A DNA stretch of 7,088 nt from an uncultured Oscillochloris sp. (GTDB lineage Bacteria > Chloroflexota > Chloroflexia > Chloroflexales > Chloroflexaceae): positions 1 to 7,088 of the forward strand of contig CAIRDL010000209.1 in the NCBI GenBank assembly GCA_903877345.1, in the 5' to 3' direction. The notes beneath the pieces were generated by a model. It was not told where the DNA came from, did not search any database, and worked only from the letters and a program-made list of their open reading frames with translations. A program made the position numbers and the translations under genes. The first letter of the stretch is position 1; every line of letters begins with the position of its first letter. Positions 5,201 through 7,088 of this stretch are shown piece after piece.

Positions 5201-5953
5201 CTAAAGCTCAATCACCTGACCGTCGCGTCCGACTTCGGCCTGGGCAGTGAAGCCTCCGGCGCGCACCTCGGCCAACGCATCGGCTTCCGGCATTGTCCAG
5301 CGTGGGCTGTAGTGGACGAGGATCAGGCGCTTGACCCCGGCGGTTGCGGCCACTGCCCCGCTTTGGCGCGGTGTGGTGTGACCGGCGAAAGGCGCGGGCG
5401 TCGTCGCCTCGTGGATGAGCACCTGCGCCCCAGCGGCGAGGGCCGCGACGGCGGGACAGGGTTCGGTATCCGCCGAATAGACGACCGCCTGGTCGTGGGC
5501 GGGCGCTTCAAAACGCAGCGCCAGACATGGACGACTATGCGCTGTCAGGGCCGTGCGGAGTTGCCAGCCTTCAGCCAAAGGCAGGATCGCCCCGGCATCG
5601 AGGGTGTGCCATGTGAGCGGGACGTGGAACTCGACGCGCATCGCCTCAATGGTGGCGCGCAGGATGGCGAGGGTTGGTTCCAGCCCATAGATCGGCAGCG
5701 GCGTGACGCGCCCGCCCAACCGGAGGCTGAAGATCAGGCTCGGCAGCCCGTTGATGTGGTCGCAATGGCTGTGGGTGACAACCACCCCGGCGAGGCTCTG
5801 GGGATCAATGGCGGCCTGGAGCAGACGCTGGTAGGTACTGCCCCCGGCGTCAACCAGCAACGGGCCACCCGGGCCATCCCAAACCAGATGCGTGTGGCCC
5901 CGGTCGTGATCAGGCAGGCCCGTTCCCGTGCCCAGAAGAATGATGCGTGGCAT
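5201..5953 (-). CDS. RNase Z-like metallo-beta-lactamase-fold hydrolase
   Basis: A 250-residue, probably cytoplasmic MBL-fold enzyme binding two metal ions, most like the RNase Z/ElaC and arylsulfatase-like branch. It opens with IILLGTGTGLP (4-14). The metal ligands visible are H61, H63, D65 and H66 in THSHCDHINGLP, H139, D162 (YSADTEP) and H214 (LVHYSPR). The RNase Z-like LIHEATT (179-185) and GHTTPRQSGAVA (191-202) are present. True RNase Z is about 300 residues and carries a flexible exosite arm for tRNA; this protein is shorter and I see no such arm, so tRNA 3'-end processing is uncertain and another phosphodiester or ester substrate is possible. GAGGAG (5967-5962) lies 8 bases before the ATG. 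larB follows after 3 bases, so the two form a transcriptional unit. I see nothing that ties its substrate to the nickel-pincer pathway. Confidence 0.88.
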   Translation of the reverse strand: MPRIILLGTGTGLPDHDRGHTHLVWDGPGGPLLVDAGGSTYQRLLQAAIDPQSLAGVVVTHSHCDHINGLPSLIFSLRLGGRVTPLPIYGLEPTLAILRATIEAMRVEFHVPLTWHTLDAGAILPLAEGWQLRTALTAHSRPCLALRFEAPAHDQAVVYSADTEPCPAVAALAAGAQVLIHEATTPAPFAGHTTPRQSGAVAATAGVKRLILVHYSPRWTMPEADALAEVRAGGFTAQAEVGRDGQVIEL

Positions 5954-5961
5954 CGCGTGTT

Positions 5962-5967
5962 CTCCTC
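5962..5967 (-). promoter_or_regulatory. Ribosome-binding site of the MBL-fold hydrolase gene
   Basis: GAGGAG on the minus strand lies 8 bases before the ATG at 5953. It is a strong site that fixes this start and leads the two-gene hydrolase-larB unit. Confidence 0.75.
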
Positions 5968-5988
5968 GTCGCTGCGCCCATCACAATG

Positions 5989-6016
5989 GTAGAGACGCAA
6001 AATATTGCGTCTCTAC
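5989..6016. repeat. Perfect 12-bp palindromic hairpin between sigma factor and hydrolase genes
   Basis: GTAGAGACGCAA (5989-6000) and TTGCGTCTCTAC (6005-6016) pair perfectly around an AATA loop. Similar GTAGAGACG-type palindromes are, from memory, common dispersed repeats in cyanobacteria and some other filamentous bacteria. It lies 21 bases after the sigma-factor stop. No T-run follows on either strand, so it is more likely a mobile miniature palindrome or an mRNA-stabilising structure than a classical terminator. Confidence 0.8.
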
Positions 6017-6037
6017 GCGCTGGCCTGGGGGCGGAAG

Positions 6038-7088
6038 CTAAATCTGGTCGAGGTAATCCTTGAGGAGCTTGCCCAATCTGGGGTGCCGGAGCTTGCGAAG
6101 CGCCTTGACCTCGATCTGCCGGACGCGCTCACGGGTAACGCCGAACGCCTTTCCGACCTCTTCAAGGGTGCGGGGCTGACCGTCGGAGAGGCCGTAGCGC
6201 AGTTCGAGTACCTTGCGTTCGCGTTCGGTGAGTTGATCAAGGGCGGTGGCGATCTGTTGGCGGAGCATCCCGCTGGCGGCGGCGTCGTCCGCGTCGAGGG
6301 CGTGGGGGTCGGGAATGAAGTCGGCCAGGGTACTATCGGCCTCTTCGCCAACAGGGGTAGCGAGCGAGACAGGATCTTGCGCGGTGCGCCGCAGTTCACG
6401 CAACTTCTCCTCGGTCATGCTGAGGAACTGGGCCAACTCACTGTCGGCAGGCTCGCGGCCCAAGCTCTGGGTAAGCTGACGGCGAGCCGCCTGGATGCGA
6501 TTGAGCGTTTCGCCAAGATGCACGGGCAAACGCACAAGGCGGGACTGGTCGGCCAAGGCGCGGGAGAGCGCCTGTTTGATCCACCACGTCGCATACGTCG
6601 AGAACTTGAAGCCCTTTTCGTGGTCAAACTTCTCGATGGCGCGCAACAGGCCGAGACTACCCTCCTGGATCAGATCGAGCAGCGGCAGACCCCGGTCGCG
6701 GTAGCGCTTGGCGATGCTAACGACGAGGCGCAGGTTCGCGGCCGCCATTTGTTGGCGTGCCGCATTGCCTTCTTCAATCTGACGGCGCAACTGCGCCTCA
6801 GGTATCCGGTCAATGGCGGGAACGGTCTGCTTCAACTCCTGCTCAGCAAGTTGGCCGCGCTCAATCGTCTGGGCGAGGTGCTTCTCTTGGTCAGCGGTCA
6901 GCAGCGGGACTTGGCCGATCTCGCGCAGATAGAGGCGCACACTATCGCCGAGGAGCGCATCGGAGAGCCCTTCATCAAGATCAATCGCAGCGGTGCTGAT
7001 TGGCTCCTCCTCAATCGCGGCCTCATCAATAGGTTCGCGCACGGGCACGCCGGCCTCAGCAAGGGCCGCATAGACTGCGTCAATGGCC
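6038..7088 (-). CDS. rpoD: Primary-type sigma-70 factor (RpoD/SigA family), N-terminus beyond the right edge
   Basis: This RNA polymerase sigma subunit recognises -35 and -10 promoter elements. The reading frame stays open to the edge, so at least 349 residues are visible and the true start is outside. Numbering here is from the internal GTG at 7048. The 13 residues before it, plus the next few, read AIDAVYAALAEAGVPVREP, like the end of region 1.1, which favours a group 1 factor. An acidic linker follows, then region 1.2 (VRLYLREIGQVPLLT, 37-51), region 2 (about 101-172) with DLIQEGSLGLLRAIEKFD (125-142) and FSTYATWWIKQALSRALADQ (149-168), region 3 (about 180-258) and region 4 (262-334). The last has the helix-turn-helix TLEEVGKAFGVTRERVRQIE (294-313) and ends RHPRLGKLLKDYLDQI. 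The long non-conserved insert of proteobacterial RpoD is absent. Ser162 replaces the usual Thr in the -10 contact helix. A group 2 paralogue remains possible. Confidence 0.93.
   Translation of the reverse strand, partial: AIDAVYAALAEAGVPVREPIDEAAIEEEPISTAAIDLDEGLSDALLGDSVRLYLREIGQVPLLTADQEKHLAQTIERGQLAEQELKQTVPAIDRIPEAQLRRQIEEGNAARQQMAAANLRLVVSIAKRYRDRGLPLLDLIQEGSLGLLRAIEKFDHEKGFKFSTYATWWIKQALSRALADQSRLVRLPVHLGETLNRIQAARRQLTQSLGREPADSELAQFLSMTEEKLRELRRTAQDPVSLATPVGEEADSTLADFIPDPHALDADDAAASGMLRQQIATALDQLTERERKVLELRYGLSDGQPRTLEEVGKAFGVTRERVRQIEVKALRKLRHPRLGKLLKDYLDQI

Noticed and set aside
5312..5992. 226-codon plus-strand frame
   Set aside because: It is antisense to the MBL-fold hydrolase gene, which has intact metal-binding motifs.
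7046..7048. GTG as start of the sigma-factor gene
   Set aside because: The frame stays open to the window edge and the 13 codons before it read like sigma region 1.1. The gene therefore continues upstream and is partial here.

Overview
The window is GC-rich bacterial DNA with tightly packed genes. Part of a filamentous Chloroflexota-like genome is my best guess. This rests on the style of the GlmS and sigma-factor proteins and on the short intergenic repeats, and confidence in the phylum is only moderate.

The outstanding feature is at the left edge. The minus strand from about position 1099 down to base 1 encodes the first 366 residues of a major vault protein (MVP) homologue, running off the window. 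MVP builds the shell of the eukaryotic vault particle, and bacterial homologues are rare. The match to animal MVP runs through the whole visible N-terminal repeat region and includes family hallmarks such as PPRHYCIVANP, GEEWLFEGPGTYIP and TEAHLPDVYEEVLG. The gene has a bacterial ribosome-binding site, a plausible sigma-70 promoter and no sign of introns, and it sits among ordinary bacterial genes. It therefore looks resident in this genome rather than eukaryotic contamination.

Layout from left to right: mvp (minus, partial); a divergent promoter region at 1100-1165; a 37-residue single-span membrane microprotein (plus, 1283-1396) followed by a strong intrinsic terminator; a tandem array of 29-bp repeats ending in a 20-bp inverted copy (1501-1637); glmS (plus, 1679-3529); a NarL/LuxR-type response regulator (plus, 3560-4216), probably cotranscribed with glmS; a repeat-bearing convergent intergenic stretch (4217-4408); larB (minus, 4409-5197), directly behind an RNase Z-like metallo-beta-lactamase-fold hydrolase (minus, 5201-5953) and separated from it by 3 bases; a perfect 12-bp hairpin (5989-6016); and a primary-type sigma-70 factor (minus, 6038 to the right edge, N-terminus missing).

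The neighbours do not form an obvious vault pathway. GlmS makes glucosamine-6-phosphate for cell-wall and glycan synthesis. LarB starts nickel-pincer nucleotide cofactor synthesis, with its partners LarC and LarE not visible here. The sigma factor is a core transcription protein. The only gene placed to be tied to mvp is the divergently transcribed microprotein, which shares its promoter region. The rest of MVP and any gene downstream of it lie outside the window.
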